Origin: Planococcus maritimus
GTDB taxonomy: Bacteria; Bacillota; Bacilli; Bacillales_A; Planococcaceae
Assembly: GCF_001687625.2 (NCBI RefSeq)
Contig: NZ_CP016538.2
Span: 468,001-532,000 of the forward strand
Direction of reading: 5' to 3'
Length of the DNA stretch: 64,000 nucleotides
Shown: in pieces, positions 1 to 7,701 of the stretch
Layout of the letters: each line of letters starts with the position of its first letter
Numbering within the stretch: the stretch's first letter is position 1
The notes under the pieces: generated by a model
What the model saw: only the letters and a program-made list of their open reading frames with translations
What the model was told of the DNA's origin: nothing
Database searches by the model: none
Program-made: the position numbers and the translations under genes

Positions 1-426
1 ATGTACGTCGTCGTCTACGGCTTGCGCAACGTGGGGCTTACGTCGGTGCTCGCACAGGCAATCGAATGGACCGCAGGACATGGATTGTACGCAGCGACGA
101 TCGGCATGGGCTTTATCGCGGCGATCTTGTCGTCGGGCATGAACAATATGCCGACCGTCATGATCAATGCATTGGCCATTGCGGAGACAAGTACGAATGG
201 CGTCATGCGTGATGCTTTAGTTTATGCCAATGTCATCGGCTCTGACCTCGGGCCGAAAATCACGCCGATTGGTTCACTTGCGACACTTTTATGGTTGCAT
301 GTCTTGAAAACGAAAGGCGTCGAAATTAGCTGGGGCTATTATTTCAAGGTCGGCATCATCCTCACTGTCCCGACCTTGTTCATCACCTTGACCGGGCTGT
401 ATCTATGGTTAACAGTACTCAATTAA
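1..426 (+). CDS. arsB: ArsB-type arsenical efflux pump, C-terminal part
   Basis: The reading frame is open from the first base, so the gene begins outside the window and the first Met is internal. The 141 visible residues contain about four hydrophobic segments. They include a stretch around residues 40-55 ([11 protein letters not shown]) and another near 78-95 ([20 protein letters not shown]) that are characteristic of the last third of ArsB/ion-transporter-superfamily permeases. ArsB moves arsenite or antimonite out across the cytoplasmic membrane. No arsR or arsC is visible on this side, so the rest of any ars operon would lie upstream. A strong hairpin follows the stop codon. The family is quite sure; the substrate is inferred. 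Confidence 0.85.
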   Translation: MYVVVYGLRNVGLTSVLAQAIEWTAGHGLYAATIGMGFIAAILSSGMNNMPTVMINALAIAETSTNGVMRDALVYANVIGSDLGPKITPIGSLATLLWLHVLKTKGVEISWGYYFKVGIILTVPTLFITLTGLYLWLTVLN

Positions 427-436
427 TCGATGCAAT

Positions 437-479
437 AAAAAGCGCCCTCCATTCGACTGTGAATGGACGGGCGTTTTTT
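437..479. terminator. Bidirectional intrinsic terminator
   Basis: The inverted repeat GCGCCC-TCCATTC / GAATGGA-CGGGCG is flanked by A-rich sequence on the left and T6 on the right. It lies between the converging arsB and acetyltransferase genes and can serve both. Confidence 0.85.
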
Positions 480-491
480 GAATTTCTTGGC

Positions 492-1292
492 TCAATCTAA
501 AAACTTAGCCAGGTAGATTTCGTCGTGTTCTTTGCCATCGATGATCAATGAGCGCTGGCGTGTACCTTCTGCTTGGAAGCCTGCTTTTTCATACAGCTTA
601 CGGGCGCGGTCGTTAGCTTCGACGACTGTCAGTTCAAGACGCGAGATGTTTTTTTGTTTAGCCCAGTCTTCCGCTTTTTCAAGAAGTGACTTGGCGATGC
701 CTTTTCCTTGCGCCTCCTTGAGCAGGCCGAGAACTAGTCCTGCCCGGTGCTCTGCCCGTTTTGCTTCGTTGCCGATGACCATCAGATAGCCAACGTGCTG
801 GCCGTTCAAGATGGCGATAATAATGGCGGAGTGGCCGCTTTGTTTCCATTCGATGATTTGTTTACGGACGCGCTGGGTAGAGAGGGAACGTTCATCTTTG
901 CCATAAAGCATGAAATCGGATTCAGCCTCTACAGCTTTTTGAAGCAAGGCTAGCGACCGGGCGTCCCCATGTTCTGCTGTGCGGATCAACAAAATGTCTT
1001 TATCCTCAGCCTCTGCGTTAGAGGCTGTGTTTTTAGCATCCGCTTTTTCGAACACCACATAACGATCAGGTTCAATATCTGTCACGCGGTAGCCAGCGTC
1101 CATCCAGGCATGGAAATGCTTCGCTGGAGGCTTGGATTTTTTCCACCAACTTTTGTTCAAATAGGCAGCGTTGGGCAAGGTCTGGCCCATAATCTGCTCA
1201 ATTTCCGAGAAGGTCAAACGGATGCTTGAATTGGTGGCTGCTTCAAAGTAATGGGATAGTGGAATGTATTTCTTTTCCAATAATATAGTCAC
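492..1292 (-). CDS. GNAT acetyltransferase with extra N-terminal domain
   Basis: The 266-aa protein has two parts. Residues about 105-266 are a GNAT N-acetyltransferase fold with an acetyl-CoA loop (EAQGKGIAKSLL) and the typical C-terminal NDRARKLYEKAGF motif. Residues about 1-75 (YIPLSHYFEAA, LTFSEIEQIMG, SWWKK, HAWMDAGYRV) look like the small domain usually called DUF7662, found near restriction or nuclease-like proteins. The acceptor substrate is unknown. Two GTG starts are possible, at 1298 and 1292. The second sits about 5 bases after GGAAGAGG and is preferred. The gene is monocistronic and convergent with arsB. The GNAT call is firm; the N-terminal assignment is from memory of its sequence pattern. 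Confidence 0.8.
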   Translation of the reverse strand: MTILLEKKYIPLSHYFEAATNSSIRLTFSEIEQIMGQTLPNAAYLNKSWWKKSKPPAKHFHAWMDAGYRVTDIEPDRYVVFEKADAKNTASNAEAEDKDILLIRTAEHGDARSLALLQKAVEAESDFMLYGKDERSLSTQRVRKQIIEWKQSGHSAIIIAILNGQHVGYLMVIGNEAKRAEHRAGLVLGLLKEAQGKGIAKSLLEKAEDWAKQKNISRLELTVVEANDRARKLYEKAGFQAEGTRQRSLIIDGKEHDEIYLAKFLD

Positions 1293-1518
1293 TGGCACCT
1301 CTTCCTTCCAAAATTATAGGATTAGTTAGTCATATAATACCATTCAAACGGGCTAAAGTACACATTAATTTTTAAAAATACTGATAATTCTAAAAATTAT
1401 TGCTTATTTAGTTACAGAAAGCTTTGCTACAATAGGTTTTCTGTCGCAGATTTTTTCTGAAGAGCTAATTTGTGATAGAATAATCTCAGAAACTACACAA
1501 GCCAGGAGGCCATCATTC

Positions 1519-2445
1519 ATGTCAAATGTTTTTGTATTAGGTCATAAAAATCCGGACACTGATTCGATTTGTTCGGCAATTGCTTATGCCCACTTGAAAA
1601 AAGAACTCGGAATGGACGCTGAAGCCATTCGCCTCGGTGAACCGAACAATGAGACTGTTTTTGCGCTCGAACAGTTCAACGCCCAAACCCCAAGATTCGT
1701 GAAACGCGCATCAGACGAAGTGAAGCAAGTCATCCTTGTCGACCATAATGAGCGCCAGCAAAGCATCGATGATATCGATGAAGTGCAAGTGATTGAAGTG
1801 ATCGATCATCACCGGATCGCCAATTTCGAAACAACGGATCCGCTTTATTTCCGTGCAGAGCCTGTCGGATGTACAGCGACTATTCTTTTGAAACTCTATA
1901 AAGAACATGCGGTCGAAGTGCCAACTGATATCGCTGGACTCATGCTATCTGCCATCATTTCGGATTCTTTACTGTTCAAATCCCCGACTTGTACAGAGCA
2001 AGACATTCAAGCGGCGAAAGAACTGGCAGAGATCGCTGGTGTCGATGCCGAAGAATATGGCCTTGCAATGTTAAAAGCAGGAGCGGACTTGAGCAATAAA
2101 ACGCTGGAAGATTTGATTTCACTTGATTCCAAAGAATTCGAAGCCGGCGAACATCGTTTTGAAGTGGCGCAAGTCAATGCGATCGATGTATCTGAAGTGC
2201 TGGATCGCCAAGCGGAGTTGGAAGTGCTGATCAACAACACGGTTGTGGCTAAAGACTTGGACCTTTTCGCCTTCGTTGTCACCGACATCCTGAACAATAA
2301 TTCGGAAGCGATCGTCCTTGGACGCCGTTCAGATATCATCGAATCGGCTTTCCAATCGACTGTCGAGAACAACCGGGTAATCCTGCCGGGCGTCGTCTCG
2401 AGAAAAAAACAAATCGTTCCAGTCATTACTGAAGCCTTAAGCTGA
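1519..2445 (+). CDS. ppaC: Manganese-dependent inorganic pyrophosphatase
   Basis: This is a cytoplasmic family II pyrophosphatase that hydrolyses PPi to two phosphates and so pulls biosynthetic reactions forward. The 308-aa length is standard for PpaC. Family signatures are visible: metal ligands in GHKNPDTDS (His9, Asp13, Asp15), the DHH motif in VIDHHRI near residue 97, and the C-terminal substrate-binding SRKKQ motif near residue 295. The ATG start follows a good AGGAGG. It stands alone between divergent and downstream genes and is closed by its own terminator. Very sure. Confidence 0.97.
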   Translation: MSNVFVLGHKNPDTDSICSAIAYAHLKKELGMDAEAIRLGEPNNETVFALEQFNAQTPRFVKRASDEVKQVILVDHNERQQSIDDIDEVQVIEVIDHHRIANFETTDPLYFRAEPVGCTATILLKLYKEHAVEVPTDIAGLMLSAIISDSLLFKSPTCTEQDIQAAKELAEIAGVDAEEYGLAMLKAGADLSNKTLEDLISLDSKEFEAGEHRFEVAQVNAIDVSEVLDRQAELEVLINNTVVAKDLDLFAFVVTDILNNNSEAIVLGRRSDIIESAFQSTVENNRVILPGVVSRKKQIVPVITEALS

Positions 2446-2471
2446 TTCCCTCATAGGGAGTCAGTTTTTTT
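2442..2471 (+). terminator. Terminator after ppaC
   Basis: CTGATTCCC-tcata-GGGAGTCAG is followed by T7 and overlaps the stop codon of ppaC. Confidence 0.88.
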
Positions 2472-2549
2472 GTGCTGGAAATTTTCTTCAAGCAAAAAAA
2501 TTGTGGCGTATCTATGTCATTGCTATAGTAAGTGGCGAGGTGAATAGAT

Positions 2550-3260
2550 ATGGAAATCGAAGTTTGGTCAGATTACGTTTGCCCATTCTGTTATATAGGA
2601 AAGCGCACATTAGAACAAGCACTCAAACGTTCAGGCTACGAAAGCCAAGCGGAGATCAGCTTTAAAGCTTATGAATTGGACCCGCATGCGCCAGTGGATT
2701 CCAATAGGCTAGCCTACGAACATTTGGCGGAAAAAATGGGTCAAAGCATCGAACAGGCAAAACAAATGAGCACTGGCGTTGCAGAACAGGCGAAAGCATT
2801 CAATCTGCAATACGATGTGGAAAACATGCCGCACGCTAATACATTTTCGGCCCATAGGCTTGTGAAATGGGCGGCAACGCAAGGCAGCGAGCATCAGTTG
2901 ACCGAGCTATTGATGCACCATTATTTCGAACAAGCACAAAATATCAGCAATGCGGATACTTTGTTATTGATTGTTGAAAAAGCGGGGCTAGACCGTGAAC
3001 AGGCGGCGTCTGTACTCGATTCAGATCAATTTACAAGCGAGGTCGAACGGGACATCCAAGAGGCCGGTCAGATCGGCGTGCAAGGCGTGCCATTCTTTGT
3101 CGTCAACCGTAAATACGCCATTTCCGGCGCCCAGCCGCTCGAAGCCTTTATCGAAGCGCTAGAGCAAATCGGCGAAGAAGAAGGCTTGCGTCCAGCGTTG
3201 AAGCCAATGGGAAAAGCGAAAACGAGCTTTTGTACAGGGGACGCTTGCGACGGCGAATAG
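2550..3260 (+). CDS. DsbA-family (FrnE-like) oxidoreductase
   Basis: This 236-aa thioredoxin-fold protein has an active-site CPFC at residues 11-14, an inserted helical domain (about 60-170) and a cis-proline loop GVQGVPFF near residue 180, as in the FrnE/2-hydroxychromene-2-carboxylate-isomerase-like branch of DsbA proteins. There is no signal peptide, so it is expected in the cytoplasm, where such proteins handle disulfides or glutathione/bacillithiol-type adducts. A further Cys pair lies in the C-terminal tail (FCTGDACDGE), as often seen in this branch. It has no operon partner. The family is sure; the substrate is unknown. Confidence 0.88.
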   Translation: MEIEVWSDYVCPFCYIGKRTLEQALKRSGYESQAEISFKAYELDPHAPVDSNRLAYEHLAEKMGQSIEQAKQMSTGVAEQAKAFNLQYDVENMPHANTFSAHRLVKWAATQGSEHQLTELLMHHYFEQAQNISNADTLLLIVEKAGLDREQAASVLDSDQFTSEVERDIQEAGQIGVQGVPFFVVNRKYAISGAQPLEAFIEALEQIGEEEGLRPALKPMGKAKTSFCTGDACDGE

Positions 3261-3274
3261 CTTGAGCAAGCGCG

Positions 3275-3320
3275 TTGACTTTATGTCTCGAATTACTTAT
3301 AATTAAAAAGTCTCGAATTA
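3275..3320 (+). promoter_or_regulatory. azoR promoter with two TCTCGAATTA repeats
   Basis: A near-perfect SigA promoter is seen: TTGACT at 3275-3280, a 17-base spacer and TATAAT at 3298-3303. The 11-mer GTCTCGAATTA occurs twice, at 3285-3295 between the -35 and -10 boxes, and at 3310-3320 just after the -10. The motif matches the left half of the palindrome before the dioxygenase at 19409-19424, so repressor binding by an MhqR-like MarR protein is inferred. Confidence 0.7.
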
Positions 3321-3355
3321 AAGAATAATATTAATAGGATAAAGGGGTTTTTTAA

Positions 3356-3988
3356 TTGAAAAATATTCTGGTCGTAAAAGCCAATAACCGCCCAGCTTCT
3401 GAGGGCGTTTCTAGTAAAATGCACGAAGTCTTCATGGATAACTTGAAGACGGATGCAGAGGTCAACACGTTTGATGTATTTGCAGAAGACATGCCGTATT
3501 TCGGGCAAGACTTCTTCGATGCCATGCAGAAATCCGCACAGGCTGAAGAATTAACGGAATTGGAACAGCGTATTTTGACGGCTGCTAACAAAGCAATGGA
3601 CGCATTCATGGATGCTGACGTTGTCGTCTTTGCATTCCCATTGTGGAACTTGACGATTCCTGCCGCGTTGCAGACGTTCATCGATTATATCTACCGTGCG
3701 GGCATGACGTTCAAATTTACGGAAGAAGGCCCAGTTGGCTTGGTACCGGAGAAGAAAGTCATTATCTTGAACGCACGCGGCGGCGTCTATTCAACACCGG
3801 AAATGGCGCCTAGCGAAATGAGCGTCAACTATATCCGTGGCATCATGAATTTCTTTGGCATCATGGATATCGAAGAAGTCATCATCGAAGGCCACAATAT
3901 GTACCCAGACCGTGCTGAGCAGATCATTGCAGAAGGCATGGAGCGTGTGAAAGAATCAGCAGGAACGCTTTCTAACGTAAATGCATAA
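3356..3988 (+). CDS. azoR: FMN-dependent NADH-azoreductase / quinone reductase
   Basis: The 210-aa flavodoxin-like protein matches AzoR: N-terminal MKNILVVKANNRP phosphate-binding loop region, FPLWNLTIPAALQTFIDYIYRAGMTF-type FMN/dimer motif near residues 95-120, and LNARGGVYS near 145. These soluble enzymes use NADH to reduce quinones and azo compounds by two electrons, which protects thiols. The start is TTG at 3356 after AAAGGGG. The promoter carries two copies of a motif that resembles the MhqR box known from Bacillus azoR2 (basis: family knowledge plus the visible repeat). A stem-loop terminator follows. Confidence 0.93.
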   Translation: MKNILVVKANNRPASEGVSSKMHEVFMDNLKTDAEVNTFDVFAEDMPYFGQDFFDAMQKSAQAEELTELEQRILTAANKAMDAFMDADVVVFAFPLWNLTIPAALQTFIDYIYRAGMTFKFTEEGPVGLVPEKKVIILNARGGVYSTPEMAPSEMSVNYIRGIMNFFGIMDIEEVIIEGHNMYPDRAEQIIAEGMERVKESAGTLSNVNA

Positions 3989-3997
3989 TGAATAACA

Positions 3998-4032
3998 AGA
4001 CGGCAACGCTTCGGCGTTGCCGTCTTTTTTTG
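3998..4032 (+). terminator. Terminator after azoR
   Basis: AGACGGCAACGC-ttcg-GCGTTGCCGTCT is followed by T7: a 12-bp perfect stem with a UUCG tetraloop. Confidence 0.93.
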
Positions 4033-4106
4033 TGTAGATTTGCCAGTGTCCGAGCGGCAGCACTACTATCGCTAGTTGGCGCAGTTATTAGATCATTATC
4101 AACTTT

Positions 4107-4184
4107 GCTCGACTTTCGCTTTGCTCGACTTTCGCTTTGCTCAAGCCACGCAAGTGAATGTCTGAGGCAAGCCTCGTTCGCTTG
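4107..4184. repeat. Intergenic repeat, copy 1
   Basis: This copy begins with a duplicated 16-mer GCTCGACTTTCGCTTT (4107-4122 and 4123-4138) and continues to 4184, including the mini-palindrome GAGGC-AA-GCCTC. It is clearly similar to 4249-4313. No convincing gene is present: the short ORFs across it have no ribosome binding site and simply read through the repeat. Confidence 0.7.
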
Positions 4185-4211
4185 CTCCCACATCTGCGGT
4201 GCAGATGCGTC

Positions 4212-4250
4212 GCAAATAAATAGACTCAGCTGTATTAGCTATTTATTTGC
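4212..4250. repeat. 12-bp perfect inverted repeat
   Basis: GCAAATAAATAG (4212-4223) and CTATTTATTTGC (4239-4250) are exact reverse complements separated by 15 bases. It lies between the two repeat copies. Another hairpin, CATCTGC-ggt-GCAGATG, is just upstream at 4191-4207. Its function is unknown. Confidence 0.75.
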
Positions 4251-4313
4251 TCGACTTTCACTGCGTTCAAGCCTCGCAAACGAATGTCCGAGGCAAGCCT
4301 CGTGCATTCGTTG
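4249..4313. repeat. Intergenic repeat, copy 2
   Basis: This is a second copy of the element at 4123-4184. The shared blocks are GCTCGACTTTC, TTCAAGCC or CTCAAGCC, CGCAA, GAATGTC, GAGGCAAGCCTCGT and a final TTG. It lies 65 bp before the oxidoreductase gene. Together with the first copy it fills most of the 389-base gap. Confidence 0.7.
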
Positions 4314-4377
4314 ATTAGTAATTTCCACATGGGGGTAGACAGTCAATAAGCAAAACATTCAATAAAGGAGGGGCAGC

Positions 4378-5931
4378 ATGTCTCAAAATGAACAGCATTA
4401 CCGAATTCCCGAATCGAACGAATCTTTTTGGAGAGCTCATAAGGAACTGCCGGATTACTCGGAATTTTCCGGCAATAAATCTACGGAAGTCGCGGTAGTG
4501 GGAGCGGGCATCGCCGGCGTTATTACAGCCTATTTACTGGCGAAAGAAGGCAAGAAAGTGACGCTTCTTGATGCCGGGAAATTGATCGATGGCGTTACGG
4601 GCTATACGACTGCAAAAATTTCGGCACAGCATGGGCTTTATTATGCTTCGTTGATCAAGCTGGCGGGAGAGAAACAAGCGAAGCTTTATTATGAAGCTAA
4701 TATGGCCGGGTTGAAGTTCATCGAAGAGACAGCCCGGGAATTGAACATCGATTGTGATTTCTCGCATAGAGATGCATTCATTTATTCAACCAAAGATGCC
4801 ACGGTCAAGCTGTTGGAACAAGAGGCGGAAGCCTATGAAACACTCGGCATTGCCGGCGGTCTTGCGCGCGAGGAGTCCGAGCTGCCGTTTCCTGTGACCG
4901 AAGCGCTCGTCATGCGCAATCAGGCGCAGTTCCACCCTGTGAAATTTTTAGCAGGACTGGTCAAAGAAATGGAGAAAATGGGCGTGGACATTCATGAACA
5001 AAGCCGCGCCATGAAAATTCTCAGTAAAAAGGACCCGGTCCTCCAGATGGAAAATCTGTCTCATTTGTCTTGCGATCGAGTAGTGGTCGCTACGCATTAT
5101 CCATTCAATGATTTCGACGGCATGTATTTCTCTAGGCTTTCCGTCAACCGATCTTATGCCATTGCGGTCCGAACCGAAGGCAAGATTCCCGAAGGCATGT
5201 ACATCAGCGCTGATGGTCCGTCCCGGTCGATCCGGTTTACGCCAGGAGAAGGCGGAGAAAACCTCCTGTTGCTCGGCGGGGATGGTCATGCAACAGGCCA
5301 AAGTTCCGTCGAAACGATAGAACATTACCAGAACCTGGCGAAGTTCGGCGAAGATTATTTCGCTGCAAAAGACATTCCCTATCGCTGGTCGTCACAGGAT
5401 ATGACGACGTTGGATAAAATCCCATATGTGGGGACCATCACCGCGGGTTATGAAAATATTCTCGTCGCGACGGGATTCCATAAATGGGGGATGGCGAACG
5501 GTGCCATTGCCGGACGGATCTTGACAGACCAAATCGTTGGCCGCGACAACCCCTATGCCGAACTTTTCGACCCGACACGGCCGAAAGTGAAAGCGGCTGA
5601 TGCAGCAAGCTTCTTGAAAGACAATGCATCGGTGGCGAAAGAACTGGTGAGCGGCAAATTGAAAAAAGCGTCCAAGACCATTGACGACCTGCAAAAAGGG
5701 CAGGGCGGTTTAGTCAAAGTGGACGGCAAAAAAGTGGGCGGTTACCGCGATGAATACAACCAAGTGCATCTAGTCAAACCGACTTGTACGCATATGGGCT
5801 GTGACGTGGCGTGGAATGACGCGGAAACTTCGTGGGATTGCCCTTGCCACGGCTCGCGCTTCTCGCATACCGGAGAAGTATTGGAAGGGCCTGCAGTCAA
5901 ACCTCTGAAGAAACTAGAAGGCGGCATATAA
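4378..5931 (+). CDS. FAD-dependent oxidoreductase with C-terminal Rieske domain
   Basis: The 517-aa protein has a DAO-type FAD domain (about residues 35-400; dinucleotide-binding VAVVGAGIAGVITAYLLA). A Rieske [2Fe-2S] domain follows (about 430-517), with ligand pairs CTHMGC and CPCHGSRF, so both Cys-x-His motifs are intact. The same arrangement occurs in Bacillus YhfW. It is expected to be a soluble redox enzyme that passes electrons between flavin and the cluster; its substrate is not known. The ATG start follows AAAGGAGGGGC. It is monocistronic, with a bidirectional terminator at its end. The domain call is very sure. Confidence 0.92.
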   Translation: MSQNEQHYRIPESNESFWRAHKELPDYSEFSGNKSTEVAVVGAGIAGVITAYLLAKEGKKVTLLDAGKLIDGVTGYTTAKISAQHGLYYASLIKLAGEKQAKLYYEANMAGLKFIEETARELNIDCDFSHRDAFIYSTKDATVKLLEQEAEAYETLGIAGGLAREESELPFPVTEALVMRNQAQFHPVKFLAGLVKEMEKMGVDIHEQSRAMKILSKKDPVLQMENLSHLSCDRVVVATHYPFNDFDGMYFSRLSVNRSYAIAVRTEGKIPEGMYISADGPSRSIRFTPGEGGENLLLLGGDGHATGQSSVETIEHYQNLAKFGEDYFAAKDIPYRWSSQDMTTLDKIPYVGTITAGYENILVATGFHKWGMANGAIAGRILTDQIVGRDNPYAELFDPTRPKVKAADAASFLKDNASVAKELVSGKLKKASKTIDDLQKGQGGLVKVDGKKVGGYRDEYNQVHLVKPTCTHMGCDVAWNDAETSWDCPCHGSRFSHTGEVLEGPAVKPLKKLEGGI

Positions 5932-5965
5932 AAAAAAGGAAGCAGCGCTGACTGCTTCCTTTTTC
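5932..5965. terminator. Bidirectional terminator
   Basis: AAGGAAGCAG-cgctga-CTGCTTCCTT is flanked by an A-run and T5, between the convergent oxidoreductase and yceI. Confidence 0.88.
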
Positions 5966-6490
5966 TTATGCTGGATTTCCTTGGATTTCCAAGTTCAATT
6001 TAATGTCTTCGCCGACGAGTACGCCGCCTGTTTCAAGTGCCTGGTTCCAAGTTAATCCGAAATCTTTGCGGTTGATTTTGCCGTTGACGTGATAGGCCAC
6101 GACTTCAACGCCCCAAGGATTGGTGGCTTTGCCGCCGTATTCTGCTTCGAATGTTACAGGACGCGTAACGTCTTTGATCGTCAACTCGCCTCGAAGTTCG
6201 TATTCGTCATCATCTTTTTTCTGGATATCGCTCGCGTGGAATGTGATGTGCGGATACTGTTCAGCGTCAAAAAAGTCTGCAGAGCGCAAGTGGTTATCAC
6301 GGTCTTCATTGTTGGTATCAATGCTAGTGACATCGATTTTAAAATCAATCAAGGCATTTTCCAGGTTGTTTTCGTCTGCTTCCACTTGTGCTTCGTAAGA
6401 ACCGAAAGAGCCTTTTACTTTTGAGATCATCATGTGTTTTACGGAAAACCCAATTTCTGAATGCGCTTGGTCTACTGTCCATTTTTTCAT
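5966..6490 (-). CDS. YceI-family lipid-binding-like protein
   Basis: This 174-aa YceI-domain protein covers the full domain: MKKWTVDQAHSEIGFSVKHMM at the N-terminus, DSIDTNNEDRDNHLRS-like segment near 60-70, and FHASDI near 85. YceI proteins form a lipocalin-like beta barrel that can bind isoprenoid or other apolar ligands. There is no signal peptide here, so a cytoplasmic location is likely, as in other Firmicutes. The ATG follows GGAGG. Its promoter contains the TCTCGAA motif that also marks azoR and the dioxygenase, suggesting a shared response to electrophiles. Confidence 0.92.
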   Translation of the reverse strand: MKKWTVDQAHSEIGFSVKHMMISKVKGSFGSYEAQVEADENNLENALIDFKIDVTSIDTNNEDRDNHLRSADFFDAEQYPHITFHASDIQKKDDDEYELRGELTIKDVTRPVTFEAEYGGKATNPWGVEVVAYHVNGKINRKDFGLTWNQALETGGVLVGEDIKLNLEIQGNPA

Positions 6491-6524
6491 AAGTTATTCC
6501 TCCAGTTTCGTATGTGTTAGCTTT

Positions 6525-6553
6525 ACTATAGCTAGTTAATATCTCGAAGTCAA
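6525..6553 (-). promoter_or_regulatory. yceI promoter with TCTCGAA half-site
   Basis: On the minus strand, TTGACT (6553-6548) and TATAGT (6530-6525) are separated by 17 bases. The spacer begins TCGAGATATT, giving ATCTCGAA on the plus strand at 6541-6548. This equals half of the 19409-19424 palindrome and sits where bound repressor would block RNA polymerase. Confidence 0.65.
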
Positions 6554-6691
6554 TAGGTTTTAATTAATTTATTTTTAATTCAAGATAAAAATAGAATGAC
6601 TTTAGTCCTTAACAAGGCAATATCACTTGTCAAAACTTGATGAAAAATGGATACTATTAAGAGCGAAAAGTTTAGAAGGGATTTGCTTGGA

Positions 6692-7609
6692 ATGATGAAA
6701 GAAACTTGGTTGACGGATCTGCGCCGTTTTGTGGCGGAAGATCACGTTAAAATGGACGAGCCTTTGCATTTGCATACATTGACGAAAATGGGCGGGCCGG
6801 CCGATATATTTGTAGCACCGACAACTGAAGATGAAGTAGCTTATACTGTGAAATATGCATATGACAATGATATTCCCTTGTTGATGCTCGGAAATGGCTC
6901 TAATATGGTCGTCCGTGATGGCGGCGTCCGTGGAATCGTTCTGACCTTCAAAAAGCTGGATGGCATCATGATTAATGGAACAACGGTCATCGCACAAGGC
7001 GGGGCCGACATTAAAGTTGTATCTCGCGCAGCCGCGGACCGCCAACTGACAGGTTTGGAATTTGCCTGCGGCATCCCAGGTTCGATCGGCGGTGCAATGG
7101 CGATGAATGCCGGCGCATACGGCGGTGAGATTCAAGATGTGATCGTTCAGGCAACCGTCTTGACGAAAGAGGGAGAAAAGCTGGTCTTGTCTAAAGATGA
7201 ACTTGACCTCGGCTACCGGAAAAGCATCATCACGAAAAAAGGCTTTTATGTTTTATCTGCTGAGTTTGGGCTCGAAGTTGGCGAACAGCGGGTCATTGAT
7301 GCGAAAATGACTGATTTGACGTTCCAACGGGAAAGCAAGCAACCGCTTGAATTCCCTTCAGCAGGAAGTGTTTTCAAGCGGCCGCCGGGCAATTTTGCCG
7401 GTAAGCTGATTCAGGAAAGCGGATTGCAGGGCAGAGGATTTGGTGGGGCGGAAGTTTCGACAAAACACGCCGGATTTATCGTCAATAAAAACAACGCCAC
7501 GGCCAATGATTATATTCAAACGATCGAAATGGTGAAAACAGCAGTGTTCGAAAACTTCGGCATCGATTTGGAGCTAGAAGTGAAAATTGTTGGCGAAGAC
7601 ATGGCATGA
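6692..7609 (+). CDS. murB: UDP-N-acetylenolpyruvoylglucosamine reductase
   Basis: This cytoplasmic flavoenzyme reduces UDP-GlcNAc-enolpyruvate to UDP-MurNAc with NADPH in peptidoglycan synthesis. It has the FAD-binding pattern (LGNGSNMVVRDGG, FACGIPGSIGGAMAMNAGAYGGE) and the type II catalytic region SAGSVFKRP and GAEVSTKHAGFIVN. The frame is open further upstream to 6647. The start at ATG 6692, however, has AGAAGGG 11 bases before it and gives 305 aa, close to the Bacillus protein; ATG 6695 is also possible. It is a single gene with its own terminator. Confidence 0.96.
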   Translation: MMKETWLTDLRRFVAEDHVKMDEPLHLHTLTKMGGPADIFVAPTTEDEVAYTVKYAYDNDIPLLMLGNGSNMVVRDGGVRGIVLTFKKLDGIMINGTTVIAQGGADIKVVSRAAADRQLTGLEFACGIPGSIGGAMAMNAGAYGGEIQDVIVQATVLTKEGEKLVLSKDELDLGYRKSIITKKGFYVLSAEFGLEVGEQRVIDAKMTDLTFQRESKQPLEFPSAGSVFKRPPGNFAGKLIQESGLQGRGFGGAEVSTKHAGFIVNKNNATANDYIQTIEMVKTAVFENFGIDLELEVKIVGEDMA

Positions 7610-7618
7610 TTTCAGTAA

Positions 7619-7650
7619 GCGGCACTCCGTATATGGAGTGCCGCTTTTTT
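7619..7650 (+). terminator. Terminator after murB
   Basis: GCGGCACTCC-gtata(t)-GGAGTGCCGC is followed by T6. Confidence 0.92.
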
Positions 7651-7701
7651 AAGAAGGGCCATTATTATGATATAATGAATTCAAAGTAATTTACGGGAGA
7701 G

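Noticed and set aside
4031..4314. 108-codon ORF after azoR
   Set aside because: It starts within the azoR terminator region, lacks a ribosome site, and consists of translated repeats.
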